This document shows positions 7,621 to 16,229 of a DNA stretch of 18,926 nucleotides, piece after piece. Source of the stretch: Vibrio tasmaniensis 1F-187 (GTDB taxonomy: Bacteria > Pseudomonadota > Gammaproteobacteria > Enterobacterales > Vibrionaceae); assembly GCF_000272405.2 (NCBI RefSeq), contig NZ_AJZM02000078.1, positions 1 to 18,926 of the forward strand. Direction: 5' to 3'. The notes beneath the pieces are model-generated. The model saw only the letters and a list, made by a program, of their open reading frames with translations, ran no database searches and was not told the DNA's origin. The position numbers and the translations under genes were made by a program. Numbering within the stretch: position 1 is the first letter of the stretch; every line of letters starts with the position of its first letter.

Positions 7621-7689
7621 AAAGGCACTCAGCTTATACTCCGGATTACGGCTAATTGTTGGCCGGTAAATTTAGGAAATCCAAGCCAC

Positions 7690-8979
7690 ATGAAGATTCT
7701 GCTTTTAGTAGGGTTAATTGTTTTAAATGGTCTGTTTGCCATGTCAGAGATTGCACTGGTAGCAGCAAAGAATAGTCGGCTGAAACGCTTAGCCGAAAAA
7801 CATCGCTCCGCTCAGGTTGCTCTTGAGCTCAAAGAAAATCCAACCCGCTTCCTTTCAACCATTCAAATCGGTATTACGGTAATCGGCCTACTCAGCGGTA
7901 TTGTGGGTGAGGCGACGCTTTCTGCTCCACTGGCCGTTCAACTTGAACTGTGGGGACTCGATCCAACACAAGCGAATATCCTGTCTACCACGGTAGTCGT
8001 TGTGGGTATTACTTACTTCGCGATTGTTGTAGGTGAGCTAGTGCCAAAACGTTTTGCTCAATCTCAAGCTGAAAACATTGCTGTGCTAGTCGCGCTGCCT
8101 GTCTTCTGGTTATCTAAAATTGCGACGCCGTTTGTGTTTGCGTTGTCTGCTTCTACGGAAGGTATTCTCAAGTTAATGGGACGTGGTGGCGAAGAAGACA
8201 GTGTGACGGAAGATGATATTCATGCACTCGTGAAAGAAGGCTCGGAATCTGGTGTGATTGAACGTGGCGAGCAAGAGATGATTCGCAATATCTTACAGCT
8301 TGATGACCGTTTGGTGAGCTCGTTGATGACGCCACGTCGAGACGTCGACTTTCTGGATATTAGCCAACCGGTTGAGCAGATATTTAAAAAGCTGCGCAGT
8401 TCAAAGCATAGTGTGTTTCCATTGTGCCAAGACCACCTCAATAAAGTGGTCGGTACGGTGTCAGCCAAAGCCTTATTGAATCAGGCGGGCAATTTAAACA
8501 TTCAAGTGATCATGGGGCTATCTCGCTCTCCGATCTATGTTCCTGAATCGATGAAGGCTTTACGTCTACTTGGCTATTTTAAAGAGTCGGGTACAGAGAT
8601 GGCATTCATTGTTGATGAATATGGCGATGTTCAAGGCCTTGTGACTCATTACGATATCCTAGAGGCGATTGCTGGTGAGTTATCGAACAACCCTAAAGAT
8701 CTTTGGACAGAGCAAGTGGAAGATGGATTGCTGGTGGATGGATTGATTCCTATCAGTGAACTGAAAAACCGCTTAGAGCTGTCGGATTTTGAGGGTGAAA
8801 GCGAGAGCTTCCAAACGTTGAATGGCCTAGTGACTTGGTTAATAGGGCGCTTACCTGATGCCGGTGAAGTTGTTCAATACCAGCAGTGGCAGTTTGAAGT
8901 TATCTCTGTTGAGAACAATCGAATTGTGAGTATCAAAGCGACGCAAATAGCCGATGACATAGAAGGCGCCAATAGCTAG
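7690..8979 (+). CDS. CNNM/CBS/CorC-HlyC domain membrane protein (TlyC/YtfL-like)
   Basis: From the ATG at 7690 the product is 429 residues, the usual family size. The open frame extends upstream to 7525, but that part runs through the tandem repeat and the end of the previous terminator. The ATG at 7690 has AGGAAA 10 nt upstream and begins directly in the first membrane segment. Domains: an N-terminal CNNM (DUF21) domain with about four hydrophobic segments (MSEIALVAAKNSRLK after the first; GELVPKRFA after the third), a pair of CBS domains at about 210-335 (starting near SSLMTPRRDVDFLD), and a C-terminal CorC_HlyC domain at about 350-425. Relatives have been linked to Mg2+/Co2+ efflux or polyamine export; older 'hemolysin' labels are unreliable. 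The substrate is unknown here. It is followed by a terminator hairpin at 9051-9074. Confidence 0.88.
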   Translation: MKILLLVGLIVLNGLFAMSEIALVAAKNSRLKRLAEKHRSAQVALELKENPTRFLSTIQIGITVIGLLSGIVGEATLSAPLAVQLELWGLDPTQANILSTTVVVVGITYFAIVVGELVPKRFAQSQAENIAVLVALPVFWLSKIATPFVFALSASTEGILKLMGRGGEEDSVTEDDIHALVKEGSESGVIERGEQEMIRNILQLDDRLVSSLMTPRRDVDFLDISQPVEQIFKKLRSSKHSVFPLCQDHLNKVVGTVSAKALLNQAGNLNIQVIMGLSRSPIYVPESMKALRLLGYFKESGTEMAFIVDEYGDVQGLVTHYDILEAIAGELSNNPKDLWTEQVEDGLLVDGLIPISELKNRLELSDFEGESESFQTLNGLVTWLIGRLPDAGEVVQYQQWQFEVISVENNRIVSIKATQIADDIEGANS

Positions 8980-9050
8980 CGATCCGCCTAATCAGTAAGC
9001 GGCGATTGTTCATTGCCTCTTATCTCTTTATTGTTCATTATCACGAAGAT

Positions 9051-9085
9051 TAGGTATGCTTCACCGCATACCTATTTTCGTTTTT
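9051..9085 (+). terminator. Rho-independent terminator after the CNNM-domain gene, just upstream of tadA
   Basis: TAGGTATGC (9051-9059) pairs perfectly with GCATACCTA (9066-9074) around TTCACC, followed by TTTTCGTTTTTAT. It lies 72 bp after the CNNM-domain stop. The ATG at 9056-9058 is inside the left arm of this stem. Alternatively the hairpin could attenuate or protect a tadA leader if a promoter lies upstream. Confidence 0.75.
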
Positions 9086-9109
9086 ATCCTTTGTTTTCTG
9101 GAGCTCCCT

Positions 9110-9694
9110 TTGTCAGACTACCAATTCAGCCCTCAAGATGAAATCTTCATGCGACGCGCCATCGAGGTAGCTAAGCAAGCAGAAAAAGAGGGAGAGGTTC
9201 CCGTTGGTGCTGTTCTAGTGAAAGATGGGGAGGTTATCTCTGAAGGATGGAACCGCTCGATTGGCTGCCACGATGCAACCGCACATGCAGAAATCGAAAC
9301 CTTGCGTAAAGCAGGTCAAGCCTTGGAAAACTATCGCTTACTTGATACCACCTTGTATGTCACCTTAGAACCTTGCCCAATGTGCGCGGGTGCCTTATTA
9401 CACAGCCGAGTAAAGCGCATTGTGTTTGGTGCTCCAGACTTAAAAGCGGGTGCGGCGGGTACGGTATTGAATCTCTTTGAAAGCCAAGCCTCATACCACT
9501 ATGCCGATGTTGAGCATGGTTTGTTAGAGGAAGAGTGTCGTGAACAATTACAGGCGTTTTTTAAGCGCCGTAGAAAAGAGATCAAAGAGAAGCGAAAGCT
9601 TGAGCGTTTGCAGGAAGAGCAGCGTTTAGAATCTGACAAGGCAAGTAATAAGAATAAGGTCAGTAACAAGAACAAGGTCTGTAACAAAAAATAG
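9110..9694 (+). CDS. tadA: tRNA-specific adenosine deaminase TadA (A34 to inosine)
   Basis: TadA deaminates adenosine 34 of tRNA-Arg(ACG) to inosine so one tRNA can read several codons. I start at the TTG at 9110 (194 residues). GGAG lies 6 nt before it, and the product MSDYQFSPQDEIFMRRAIEVAK lines up with E. coli TadA. An in-frame ATG at 9056 would add a hydrophobic 18-residue extension, but that ATG is inside a terminator stem. Zinc and catalytic residues are intact: His59-Ala-Glu61 (HAE) and Cys89/Cys92 (PCPMC). The core ends near residue 155. A Lys/Arg-rich tail follows and ends in near-repeats SNKNKV/SNKNKV/CNKK, making the protein about 27 residues longer than the 167-residue E. coli enzyme. 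The neighbouring terminator suggests separate transcription. Confidence 0.95.
   Translation: MSDYQFSPQDEIFMRRAIEVAKQAEKEGEVPVGAVLVKDGEVISEGWNRSIGCHDATAHAEIETLRKAGQALENYRLLDTTLYVTLEPCPMCAGALLHSRVKRIVFGAPDLKAGAAGTVLNLFESQASYHYADVEHGLLEEECREQLQAFFKRRRKEIKEKRKLERLQEEQRLESDKASNKNKVSNKNKVCNKK
9644..9690 (+). repeat. 18-bp in-frame tandem repeat at the 3' end of tadA
   Basis: AGTAAtAAGAAtAAGGTC (9644-9661) is followed by AGTAAcAAGAAcAAGGTC (9662-9679) and a partial third copy from 9680. Copies 1 and 2 differ only at two third-codon positions and encode SNKNKV twice. The repeat lies in the basic C-terminal tail and probably arose by slippage; copy number may vary between strains. Confidence 0.75.
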
Positions 9695-9706
9695 CAGCGA
9701 TCTTTC

Positions 9707-9730
9707 GGCACTCTCAATCATAAGAGTGCC
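9707..9730. terminator. Hairpin between tadA and the convergent small gene; possible terminator
   Basis: GGCACTCT (9707-9714) pairs with AGAGTGCC (9723-9730) around an 8-nt loop. It lies 12 bp after the tadA stop and 25 bp beyond the stop of the minus-strand small gene. There is no good T run on either strand, so I do not call it a strong intrinsic terminator. Confidence 0.4.
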
Positions 9731-9755
9731 AAGCAAACTTAGTTGGTCATTACTT

Positions 9756-9890
9756 TTACTCAGCAATCATCTGCATGAAAGCACGGTTGCGCCAAATGAT
9801 CTTCTTCTTATTATTTGAAAGCATACGCTTACGACGGTTGGCAGCAACGGTCTTATCAAGGCGTTTCGATTTCAGTTTGTTCTTCATCAT
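9756..9890 (-). CDS. Small basic protein of unknown function (44 aa)
   Basis: I do not recognise this gene. The minus-strand frame codes for 44 residues, MMKNKLKSKRLDKTVAANRR... ending IIWRNRAFMQMIAE. About 15 of the 44 residues are Lys or Arg, with only two acidic residues and no membrane segment, so it may bind nucleic acid or ribosomes. AGGAA sits about 7 nt before the first of two adjacent ATG codons. A perfect TATAAT lies on the same strand about 53 bp upstream. These signals and the sensible composition support a real gene. It is convergent with tadA and downstream of mltF, whose own terminator lies between them, so it is probably transcribed alone. The codons are ordinary for this genome. 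Confidence 0.6.
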   Translation of the reverse strand: MMKNKLKSKRLDKTVAANRRKRMLSNNKKKIIWRNRAFMQMIAE

Positions 9891-9942
9891 TTCAACGATT
9901 TCCTATTTGTCGTCTGGCTTTGTAAGTATGACTTCAGTTTTA

Positions 9943-9948
9943 ATTATA
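9943..9948 (-). promoter_or_regulatory. Candidate -10 box for the 44-residue gene
   Basis: The minus strand reads TATAAT at 9948 to 9943, about 53 bp before the small gene's ATG. No convincing -35 hexamer lies 16-18 bp upstream of it. The call rests on the perfect -10 and its position. Confidence 0.35.
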
Positions 9949-10144
9949 GTGGTTATTTGCTTATAAGCTTTGCCACGAACTTAGCGTTGGCTTTCTGAAC
10001 CACTATCGTGATGGCTAAGAGCTGAATGCAACAGAGCATTATGTCGCTTATGGTGTGACGTTATAAAGTTCGATTGTTACTGCAATATGACACTCTGGAT
10101 ATCGCAGGCGTTTTGTTTGTTTTGGTCATTTATCGTGATGCAAT
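9949..10144. other. Noncoding stretch between the small gene and mltF
   Basis: No coding frame, tRNA or strong hairpin could be supported. TATCGTGATG occurs twice, near 10004 and 10131, without other symmetry. The stretch includes only the upstream flank of the small-gene promoter and the approach to the mltF terminator. Confidence 0.45.
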
Positions 10145-10180
10145 AAAAAAGAGCAATGCTAAATGGCATTGCTCTTTTTC
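10145..10180. terminator. Rho-independent terminator of mltF, bidirectional
   Basis: GAGCAATGC (10151-10159) pairs with GCATTGCTC (10166-10174) around a 6-nt loop. A-rich sequence lies to the left and TTTTTCTTTT to the right. On the minus strand the stem begins 8 nt after the mltF stop and is followed by six T. Confidence 0.92.
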
Positions 10181-10182
10181 TT

Positions 10183-11751
10183 TTATTTGGAAGACTCAGC
10201 GTCGTTCACTGCGGATTCAGTTTCACTGATTGTTGATTCAGCATCTGATACCTCTAGAGGTGGGATAACGACCAAACCTTCAAGGCTCGCTTCTTCCTCT
10301 TTATTACGCTTATTTACATGGCCAATAATGCTCTGATAATAACGGCGAATGTTCTCAACGTAATTCCTTGCTTCATCACCACGCGCATACCCGTAACGAG
10401 TTTTGCTGTAGTACTTCTTCTGTCTTAGCAGAGGAAGCCTGTCTTTCACATCACCCCAAGCATCAGGATCACCGCCTTGTGCTTTGGTTAAGCGACGAGC
10501 ATCCATCATGTGCCCGTAACCTACGTTATATGAGGCAAGCGCAAACCAGATCTTCTCGTGTTGGGTGATTGAATCTGGTACTCGATTCACGATACGACGC
10601 AGGTATTCAACACCGCCTTGTACCGACTGTTTCGGATCGAGACGATTGGTTACACCAACGCTCTTCGCGGTTGGTAGCGTCAACATCATCATGCCTCGAA
10701 CACCGGTTGGAGAGCGTGCGACAGGATTCCAGTGTGACTCTTGGTATGCTAAAGCGGCAATCAAGCGCCAGTCAAATTCTTGAGAATATTTCTGAAATAG
10801 CGGCGACCATTTTGGCAGCTTGCTATCCAATGCACGGATAAATGCACGAGTATCAACGTAATCAAAAGTGCCGATATGGCCGATGTACTTCTCTTCCAGT
10901 GAAGCCAGTTCACCAGACTGTTTTAGGTTACCAAAGAACTCAATCAGTAATGCATAAAGGCTTTCATCTTCAGATTTCTGTAAATACCAAGAGATAGGTT
11001 GATCTTCTGTCAGTTCAAAAGCTAAGGCTACGTCTGGGTATAAACGTTGTGCGAGTGACAGCTCAATCGAGTCCGCAACAGTAAACAAGCGTTCACCAGT
11101 CGACACTTCTTTTAGCAGGTCATTGATGTCAGCATTACCTATTGCATCGTAGATAAAGTCATCGTGCTTGTTCTGGATCTGTTTTAGCGTTGGCTCAAAA
11201 TGTGAGTCCTTCACTACCACCAAAGATGGCGTCAATGTTTCGGTAGATGCCGTTTCTTCTGATTCAGTTTGTGCTTTTACGAAATCAGCTTGACGCTTAT
11301 TCTCGAACTTGATCAGTTGTTGAAGGTTTCTTGGGCGCCACTGTCCTTTTTTATACACCACTTGCTGGCTTACATAGTAATAGGCGGGCGCGGCGCGATA
11401 AGCGCGTGTCAGGTTATTGTTTTGCGTTAACCCTGTCGCGATAAGATCGATCTCGCCTTTCTTTAAGGCTGGAAAGAGGCCGGATAAACGGTAAGCGGGT
11501 TTAATCTCAAGCTGTACACCAAGCTCCTGCGCAAATTCACGAGCTAACTCGTAATCCAAACCAGCAGGGCCATCGGGACCAATGTAATAAGAGAGTTGGT
11601 TATTTAGGGTGCCGACGCGAAGAACGCCTCGCTCTCGTATCTGCTCAAGGACACTTTTAGGTTCTGACTCAATCTGGCATCCAGCCAACCCAACTAGGGC
11701 AATGGCAAGCAGAAGGAACTTAGACGAAAAGATGAGCGTAAATTTAGGCAT
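10183..11751 (-). CDS. mltF: Membrane-bound lytic murein transglycosylase F
   Basis: MltF cleaves the MurNAc-GlcNAc bond of peptidoglycan, forming 1,6-anhydromuramyl ends, from the inner face of the outer membrane. I start at the ATG at 11751 (522 residues; E. coli 518). A TTG directly before it is less likely. The signal peptide ends in lipobox LAGC with Cys25, followed by Gln-Ile, so outer-membrane lipidation is expected. Residues about 40-285 form a periplasmic solute-binding-like regulatory domain (RERGVLRVGTLNNQLSYYIGPDGPAGLDYELA...). The SLT domain follows from about 310, with catalytic Glu338 in AYQESHWNPVARSPTGVRGMM, then LASYNVGYGHMMDAR and YYSKTRYGYARGDEARNYVENI. The last 35 residues are Glu/Ser-rich. 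The Shine-Dalgarno site is weak (GAG about 12 nt upstream). It diverges from purL, an arrangement shared with E. coli. Confidence 0.97.
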   Translation of the reverse strand: MPKFTLIFSSKFLLLAIALVGLAGCQIESEPKSVLEQIRERGVLRVGTLNNQLSYYIGPDGPAGLDYELAREFAQELGVQLEIKPAYRLSGLFPALKKGEIDLIATGLTQNNNLTRAYRAAPAYYYVSQQVVYKKGQWRPRNLQQLIKFENKRQADFVKAQTESEETASTETLTPSLVVVKDSHFEPTLKQIQNKHDDFIYDAIGNADINDLLKEVSTGERLFTVADSIELSLAQRLYPDVALAFELTEDQPISWYLQKSEDESLYALLIEFFGNLKQSGELASLEEKYIGHIGTFDYVDTRAFIRALDSKLPKWSPLFQKYSQEFDWRLIAALAYQESHWNPVARSPTGVRGMMMLTLPTAKSVGVTNRLDPKQSVQGGVEYLRRIVNRVPDSITQHEKIWFALASYNVGYGHMMDARRLTKAQGGDPDAWGDVKDRLPLLRQKKYYSKTRYGYARGDEARNYVENIRRYYQSIIGHVNKRNKEEEASLEGLVVIPPLEVSDAESTISETESAVNDAESSK

Positions 11752-11781
11752 CAAAATGAAATCTCGAAAAGTGGAAGCCCC

Positions 11782-11809
11782 TTTATACCAAACCCCGCAA
11801 GGCTGGCAA
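11782..11809 (-). promoter_or_regulatory. Predicted sigma-70 promoter of mltF
   Basis: The minus strand reads TTGCCA (11809-11804), a 16-bp spacer, then TATAAA (11787-11782): 5/6 matches to each consensus hexamer. Transcription would start near 11775, giving a leader of about 25 nt. Confidence 0.55.
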
Positions 11810-11888
11810 AGCAGGTTTATTTAAACAGTTGTAAAAGTGCTGATAAATGCAGCAAAAGTACCATTTACGCATAAAGATAAAAAAAATC

Positions 11889-11904
11889 ACGCAAACGGTT
11901 GCTT
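11889..11904 (+). promoter_or_regulatory. PurR operator upstream of purL
   Basis: ACGCAAACGGTTGCTT fits every fixed position of the E. coli PurR consensus as I know it (ANGCAANCGNTTNCNT), with the central CG and near-palindromic arms. It lies 29 bp upstream of a TATAAT and 176 bp before the purL ATG. In gammaproteobacteria PurR with hypoxanthine or guanine represses purine genes. The site is seen; regulation by PurR is inferred from the family. Confidence 0.85.
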
Positions 11905-11910
11905 TTGGTG

Positions 11911-11939
11911 TTACGTCACAAAAAGAAATGCTTTATAAT
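11911..11939 (+). promoter_or_regulatory. Predicted purL promoter with a long leader
   Basis: TATAAT at 11934-11939 is a perfect -10 box. The sequence 17 bp upstream (TTACGT, 11911-11916) is a poor -35, and the PurR operator lies just upstream of it. The start would be near 11946, leaving a leader of about 135 nt. That leader has only small stems, such as AGGTT/AACCT at 11970-11983, and I recognise no riboswitch. Confidence 0.6.
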
Positions 11940-12080
11940 GCGCTCGCATTGAAGAGGTGGAATCGGCATAGGTTTGGCAACCTTCGGGAATAGCTTCGAA
12001 GAAAACAGTTAGGTTGTTCCTATAACCCACTGAATTTATTCCAATACTACCTTAATCAACTGCATAAGAGACCTAAGCAC

Positions 12081-15000
12081 ATGAGAATTTTGCGTGGCTC
12101 CCCAGCTCTATCTGAGTTTCGTGTTAACAAGCTTTTAGAGCTTTGTCGTGAATTAAGCTTACCTGTAACAGGTATTTACGCTGAGTTTGCCCACTTTGCT
12201 GATCTAACGGCAGACCTAGATGAGTCTGAAGTTGAGAAGCTAGAAAAGCTACTGACTTACGGTCCAACGATTGAAGAGCATGAACCTGAAGGTTTACTGC
12301 TGCTTGCAACGCCACGCCCGGGCACTATCTCGCCTTGGTCTTCAAAATCAACAGATATCGCACACAACTGTGGACTGGCTAAAGTGTCACGTCTAGAGCG
12401 CGGTACTGCTTTCTACATTGAAACCTCTGCTGAACTTTCTGAGCTTCAACTTGTTGAGCTGAAAGCAATCCTGCACGACCGTATGATGGAAGTGGTTTTC
12501 ACTGACTTCGAGTCAGCGGCGGCACTATTTAGCGTGGCTGAGCCTGCTCCTTATGCGGAAGTTGACCTATTAACTGGCGGACGTAAAGCGCTTGAAAAAG
12601 CAAACGTTACCCTAGGTCTTGCACTTGCAGAAGATGAGATCGATTACCTTCTTGAAAGCTTCACCGAGAAGCTAGGTCGTAACCCGACTGACATCGAACT
12701 AATGATGTTTGCACAAGCGAACTCAGAGCACTGTCGTCACAAGATCTTTAACGCTGATTGGACTATCGATGGCGTTAAGCAAGAAAAATCATTGTTCAAG
12801 ATGATTAAGAACACCTTTGAAACGACACCAGAGCACGTTCTGTCTGCTTATAAAGATAACGCAGCGGTAATGACAGGTTCTGAAGTGGGTCGTTTCTTCC
12901 CAGATCCAGAAACTCGCCAGTACAACTACCACCAAGAAAAAACACATATCTTGATGAAAGTTGAAACGCACAACCACCCTACAGCAATCTCTCCATGGCC
13001 GGGTGCATCAACAGGTTCAGGCGGTGAAATCCGCGATGAAGGCGCAACTGGTATTGGCGGTAAGCCAAAAGCAGGTCTGGTTGCTTTCTCTGTATCTAAC
13101 CTTAAGATCCCGAACTTCGTTCAACCTTGGGAAACAGACTTTGGTAAGCCGAGCCGTATCGTTACTGCTTTGGATATCATGCTTGAAGGCCCTCTTGGTG
13201 GTGCAGCATTCAACAACGAATTTGGTCGTCCAAACCTATTAGGTTACTTCCGTACTTACGAAGAGAAAGTAAACTCTCACGCAGGTGAAGAAGTACGTGG
13301 TTACCACAAGCCAATCATGCTCGCTGGTGGTCTAGGTAACATTCGTGATGATCATGTTCAGAAGAAAGAGATCCCAGTAGGTGCAAGCCTGATCGTTCTT
13401 GGCGGTCCTGCAATGAACATCGGCCTTGGTGGCGGTGCTGCATCTTCAATGGATTCTGGTTCTTCTTCTGAAGACTTAGATTTTGCTTCTGTACAACGTG
13501 AAAACCCAGAGATGGAGCGTCGTTGTCAGGAAGTTATCGACCGTTGTTGGCAGCTTGGTGATGCGAACCCAATCGCATTTATCCACGATGTGGGCGCGGG
13601 TGGTATCTCGAATGCACTTCCTGAGCTAGTCGACGATGGCGAGCGTGGCGGTATCTTTAACCTACGTGACGTGCCAAATGATGAGCCGGGCATGAGCCCA
13701 CTTGAGATCTGGTGTAACGAATCTCAAGAGCGTTATGTAATGGCGGTTGCTGATAAAGACATGGCAACGTTCGATGCGATTTGTAAGCGTGAACGTGCAC
13801 CGTACGCAGTGGTTGGTAAAGCAACTGAAGAACGTGATCTTAAATTAGAAGATTCACACTTCGACAACACGCCAATCGATATGCCAATGGACATCCTATT
13901 AGGTAAAACGCCTAAGATGCACCGTGACGCGAAAACGCTAAAAGCAAACAACCCAGCGATTGACCGTTCTGGTATCGAACTAAACGAAGCGGTTGACCGT
14001 ATTCTTCGCCTACCAACAGTGGCAGAGAAAACATTCCTTATCACTATCGGTGACCGCTCGGTAACCGGCCTTGTGGCTCGTGACCAAATGGTTGGCCCAT
14101 GGCAGGTTCCTGTAGCAAACTGCGCAGTAACAGCAGCAAGCTACGACTCTTACCATGGTGAGGCGATGTCTCTTGGTGAGCGTACGCCAGTAGCTCTTCT
14201 AGACTTTGGCGCGTCAGCTCGTCTAGCGGTTGGTGAAGCAATCACTAACATCGCAGCGACGAACATCGGCGATATCAAACACATTAAATTGTCAGCTAAC
14301 TGGATGTCTCCAGCTGGTCACCCAGGTGAAGATGCAGGTCTTTACGAAGCGGTTAAAGCCGTGGGTGAAGAGCTATGTCCGGCACTGGGTCTAACTATCC
14401 CTGTGGGTAAAGACTCAATGTCGATGAAGACTAAGTGGGAAGAGAATGGCGAGCAGAAAGAAGTAACGTCTCCGCTATCTCTTGTTATCACTGCGTTTGC
14501 GCGTGTTGAAGATGTTCGTAAGACGATTACGCCTCAGCTTCGCACTGACAAAGGTGATACTTCACTAGTTCTTATCGACCTAGGTAACGGCAAAAACCGT
14601 CTAGGTGCAACGGCACTGGCGCAAGTTTACAAGCAGCTTGGTGACAAGCCAGCAGACGTAGACAACGCAGCGCAACTAAAAGGTTTCTACGAAGGTGTTC
14701 AAGCTCTTGTGGCTAACGACCAAGTTGTGGCTTACCACGATAAAGGCGACGGTGGTCTATTCGTAACTCTTGCTGAAATGGCATTCGCAGGTCACTGTGG
14801 TGTTAATGCAAACATTGAAGCTTTAGGCAAAGACACACTAGCAGCACTATTCAATGAAGAGTTAGGTGCGGTAATCCAAGTTCGCAACGACGACCTAGAC
14901 GCTGTTCTTTCTACTCTTGCAGCAAACGGTCTAGAAGCGTGTTCACACGTAATTGGTTCTGTTGAGGCATCTGATGAGCTAGTGATTAAGTCTGGTGAGT

Positions 15001-15977
15001 CGGTTGTGATTGAGCGTAACCGTACTGAACTACGTACTATTTGGGCTGAAACTACGCACAAGATGCAAGGTCTACGTGATAACCCAATCTGTGCAGACCA
15101 AGAGCACGAAGCGAAGAAAGACAACTCAGACCCAGGTCTGAACGTGAAACTAAGCTTCGACGTAAATGAAGACATTGCTGCTCCTTACATCAACACGGGC
15201 GCTAAGCCTAAAATGGCGATTCTACGTGAGCAGGGTGTTAACTCTCACGTTGAAATGGCAGCCGCATTTGACCGTGCAGGCTTCGAAGTAACTGATATTC
15301 ACATGAGCGACATCCTAACGGGTCAAGCGGTACTAGAAGAGTACAACGGCCTTGTGGCTTGTGGTGGCTTCTCTTACGGTGATGTACTAGGCGCTGGTGA
15401 AGGTTGGGCTAAGTCGGTTCTGTTTAACGACTCTACTCGTGACCAGTTTGAAAACTTCTTCAAGCGTGAAGATACCTTCTCTCTAGGTGTGTGTAACGGT
15501 TGTCAGATGCTGTCTAACCTGCGCGAGCTAATCCCTGGTGCTGAGTACTGGCCACGTTTCGTTCGCAACGAATCTGAGCGTTTTGAAGCACGTTTCAGCC
15601 TAGTTGAAGTTCAGAAGTCAGATTCTGTATTCTTCAACGGTATGGAAGGCTCTCGTATGCCAATCGCTGTTTCTCATGGTGAAGGCCGCGTAGAAGTGCG
15701 TGATAACGACCACCTAAACGCGATTGAAAACTCAGGTACAGTTGCCCTACGTTACGTTGACAACAACGGTAACCAAACGCAGCAATACCCGAACAACCCG
15801 AACGGTTCGCCAAATGCTATCACTGGTCTAACAACGACGGATGGCCGTGTGACTATCATGATGCCTCACCCAGAGCGTGTATTCCGTACGGTTGCTAACT
15901 CTTGGTCTCCAGAAGGTTGGGGCGAGAATGGCGCTTGGATGCGTATGTTCCAAAACGCACGTAAGAATGTGGGTTAA
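12081..15977 (+). CDS. purL: Phosphoribosylformylglycinamidine synthase (FGAM synthase)
   Basis: PurL catalyses the fourth step of de novo purine synthesis: FGAR, glutamine and ATP give FGAM, glutamate, ADP and phosphate. The 1298-residue length fits the large single-chain PurL of gammaproteobacteria (E. coli 1295). The N-terminal domain starts [19 protein letters not shown]. The two FGAM-synthase halves follow, with [33 protein letters not shown] and the [16 protein letters not shown] glycine-rich segment. The C-terminal glutamine amidotransferase domain begins near residue 1045 ([21 protein letters not shown]). Its triad is intact: Cys1138 in GVCNGCQM, and His1263 and Glu1265 in PHPERVFR, each three positions beyond the Salmonella residues I recall. 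AAGAGA about 10 nt upstream is a modest ribosome-binding site. It is transcribed alone from a PurR-linked promoter to a strong terminator. Confidence 0.99.
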   Translation: MRILRGSPALSEFRVNKLLELCRELSLPVTGIYAEFAHFADLTADLDESEVEKLEKLLTYGPTIEEHEPEGLLLLATPRPGTISPWSSKSTDIAHNCGLAKVSRLERGTAFYIETSAELSELQLVELKAILHDRMMEVVFTDFESAAALFSVAEPAPYAEVDLLTGGRKALEKANVTLGLALAEDEIDYLLESFTEKLGRNPTDIELMMFAQANSEHCRHKIFNADWTIDGVKQEKSLFKMIKNTFETTPEHVLSAYKDNAAVMTGSEVGRFFPDPETRQYNYHQEKTHILMKVETHNHPTAISPWPGASTGSGGEIRDEGATGIGGKPKAGLVAFSVSNLKIPNFVQPWETDFGKPSRIVTALDIMLEGPLGGAAFNNEFGRPNLLGYFRTYEEKVNSHAGEEVRGYHKPIMLAGGLGNIRDDHVQKKEIPVGASLIVLGGPAMNIGLGGGAASSMDSGSSSEDLDFASVQRENPEMERRCQEVIDRCWQLGDANPIAFIHDVGAGGISNALPELVDDGERGGIFNLRDVPNDEPGMSPLEIWCNESQERYVMAVADKDMATFDAICKRERAPYAVVGKATEERDLKLEDSHFDNTPIDMPMDILLGKTPKMHRDAKTLKANNPAIDRSGIELNEAVDRILRLPTVAEKTFLITIGDRSVTGLVARDQMVGPWQVPVANCAVTAASYDSYHGEAMSLGERTPVALLDFGASARLAVGEAITNIAATNIGDIKHIKLSANWMSPAGHPGEDAGLYEAVKAVGEELCPALGLTIPVGKDSMSMKTKWEENGEQKEVTSPLSLVITAFARVEDVRKTITPQLRTDKGDTSLVLIDLGNGKNRLGATALAQVYKQLGDKPADVDNAAQLKGFYEGVQALVANDQVVAYHDKGDGGLFVTLAEMAFAGHCGVNANIEALGKDTLAALFNEELGAVIQVRNDDLDAVLSTLAANGLEACSHVIGSVEASDELVIKSGESVVIERNRTELRTIWAETTHKMQGLRDNPICADQEHEAKKDNSDPGLNVKLSFDVNEDIAAPYINTGAKPKMAILREQGVNSHVEMAAAFDRAGFEVTDIHMSDILTGQAVLEEYNGLVACGGFSYGDVLGAGEGWAKSVLFNDSTRDQFENFFKREDTFSLGVCNGCQMLSNLRELIPGAEYWPRFVRNESERFEARFSLVEVQKSDSVFFNGMEGSRMPIAVSHGEGRVEVRDNDHLNAIENSGTVALRYVDNNGNQTQQYPNNPNGSPNAITGLTTTDGRVTIMMPHPERVFRTVANSWSPEGWGENGAWMRMFQNARKNVG

Positions 15978-16013
15978 TCTGGTTCACAAAACCGAATAGT
16001 TTTAAAAACTAAT

Positions 16014-16045
16014 AAAAGCGCAGACTGAAAGGTCTGCGCTTTTTT
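16014..16045 (+). terminator. Rho-independent terminator of purL
   Basis: AAAAGCGCAGAC (16014-16025) pairs with GTCTGCGCTTTT (16032-16043) around TGAAAG, followed by a T run. It begins 36 bp after the purL stop. Confidence 0.93.
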
Positions 16046-16229
16046 ATTGGCAACTCTTTAGGAACCAGAGCGAAACAATTAACGTTTGCAGTTTGCTGTT
16101 CTAAAAAACTCCACTACGCTAAATGTTATGGAATCAATTTGTTAGGCCATGAATTTCTGTACGTGAACAGGAAGACTGCTGTTTGGCTATGCAAAAACCG
16201 AATCAATCATTGTGGCATAAGAGGGATCT

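Noticed and set aside
7525..7689. 55-codon upstream extension of the CNNM-domain gene
   Set aside because: It begins at the end of the preceding T run and reads through the 16-bp tandem repeat; the ATG at 7690 has a proper ribosome-binding site and begins the first membrane helix.
9775..9966. 63-codon plus-strand frame opposite the small basic gene
   Set aside because: It is the antisense shadow of the 44-residue gene and has no ribosome-binding site.
11941..12080. Riboswitch in the purL leader
   Set aside because: Only short stems such as AGGTT/AACCT are visible; I cannot match the purine or PRPP/ppGpp riboswitch cores.
12961..15175. Several frames of 60-127 codons within purL, both strands
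   Set aside because: The coding frame of purL explains the composition; the alternatives lack initiation signals and sensible products.
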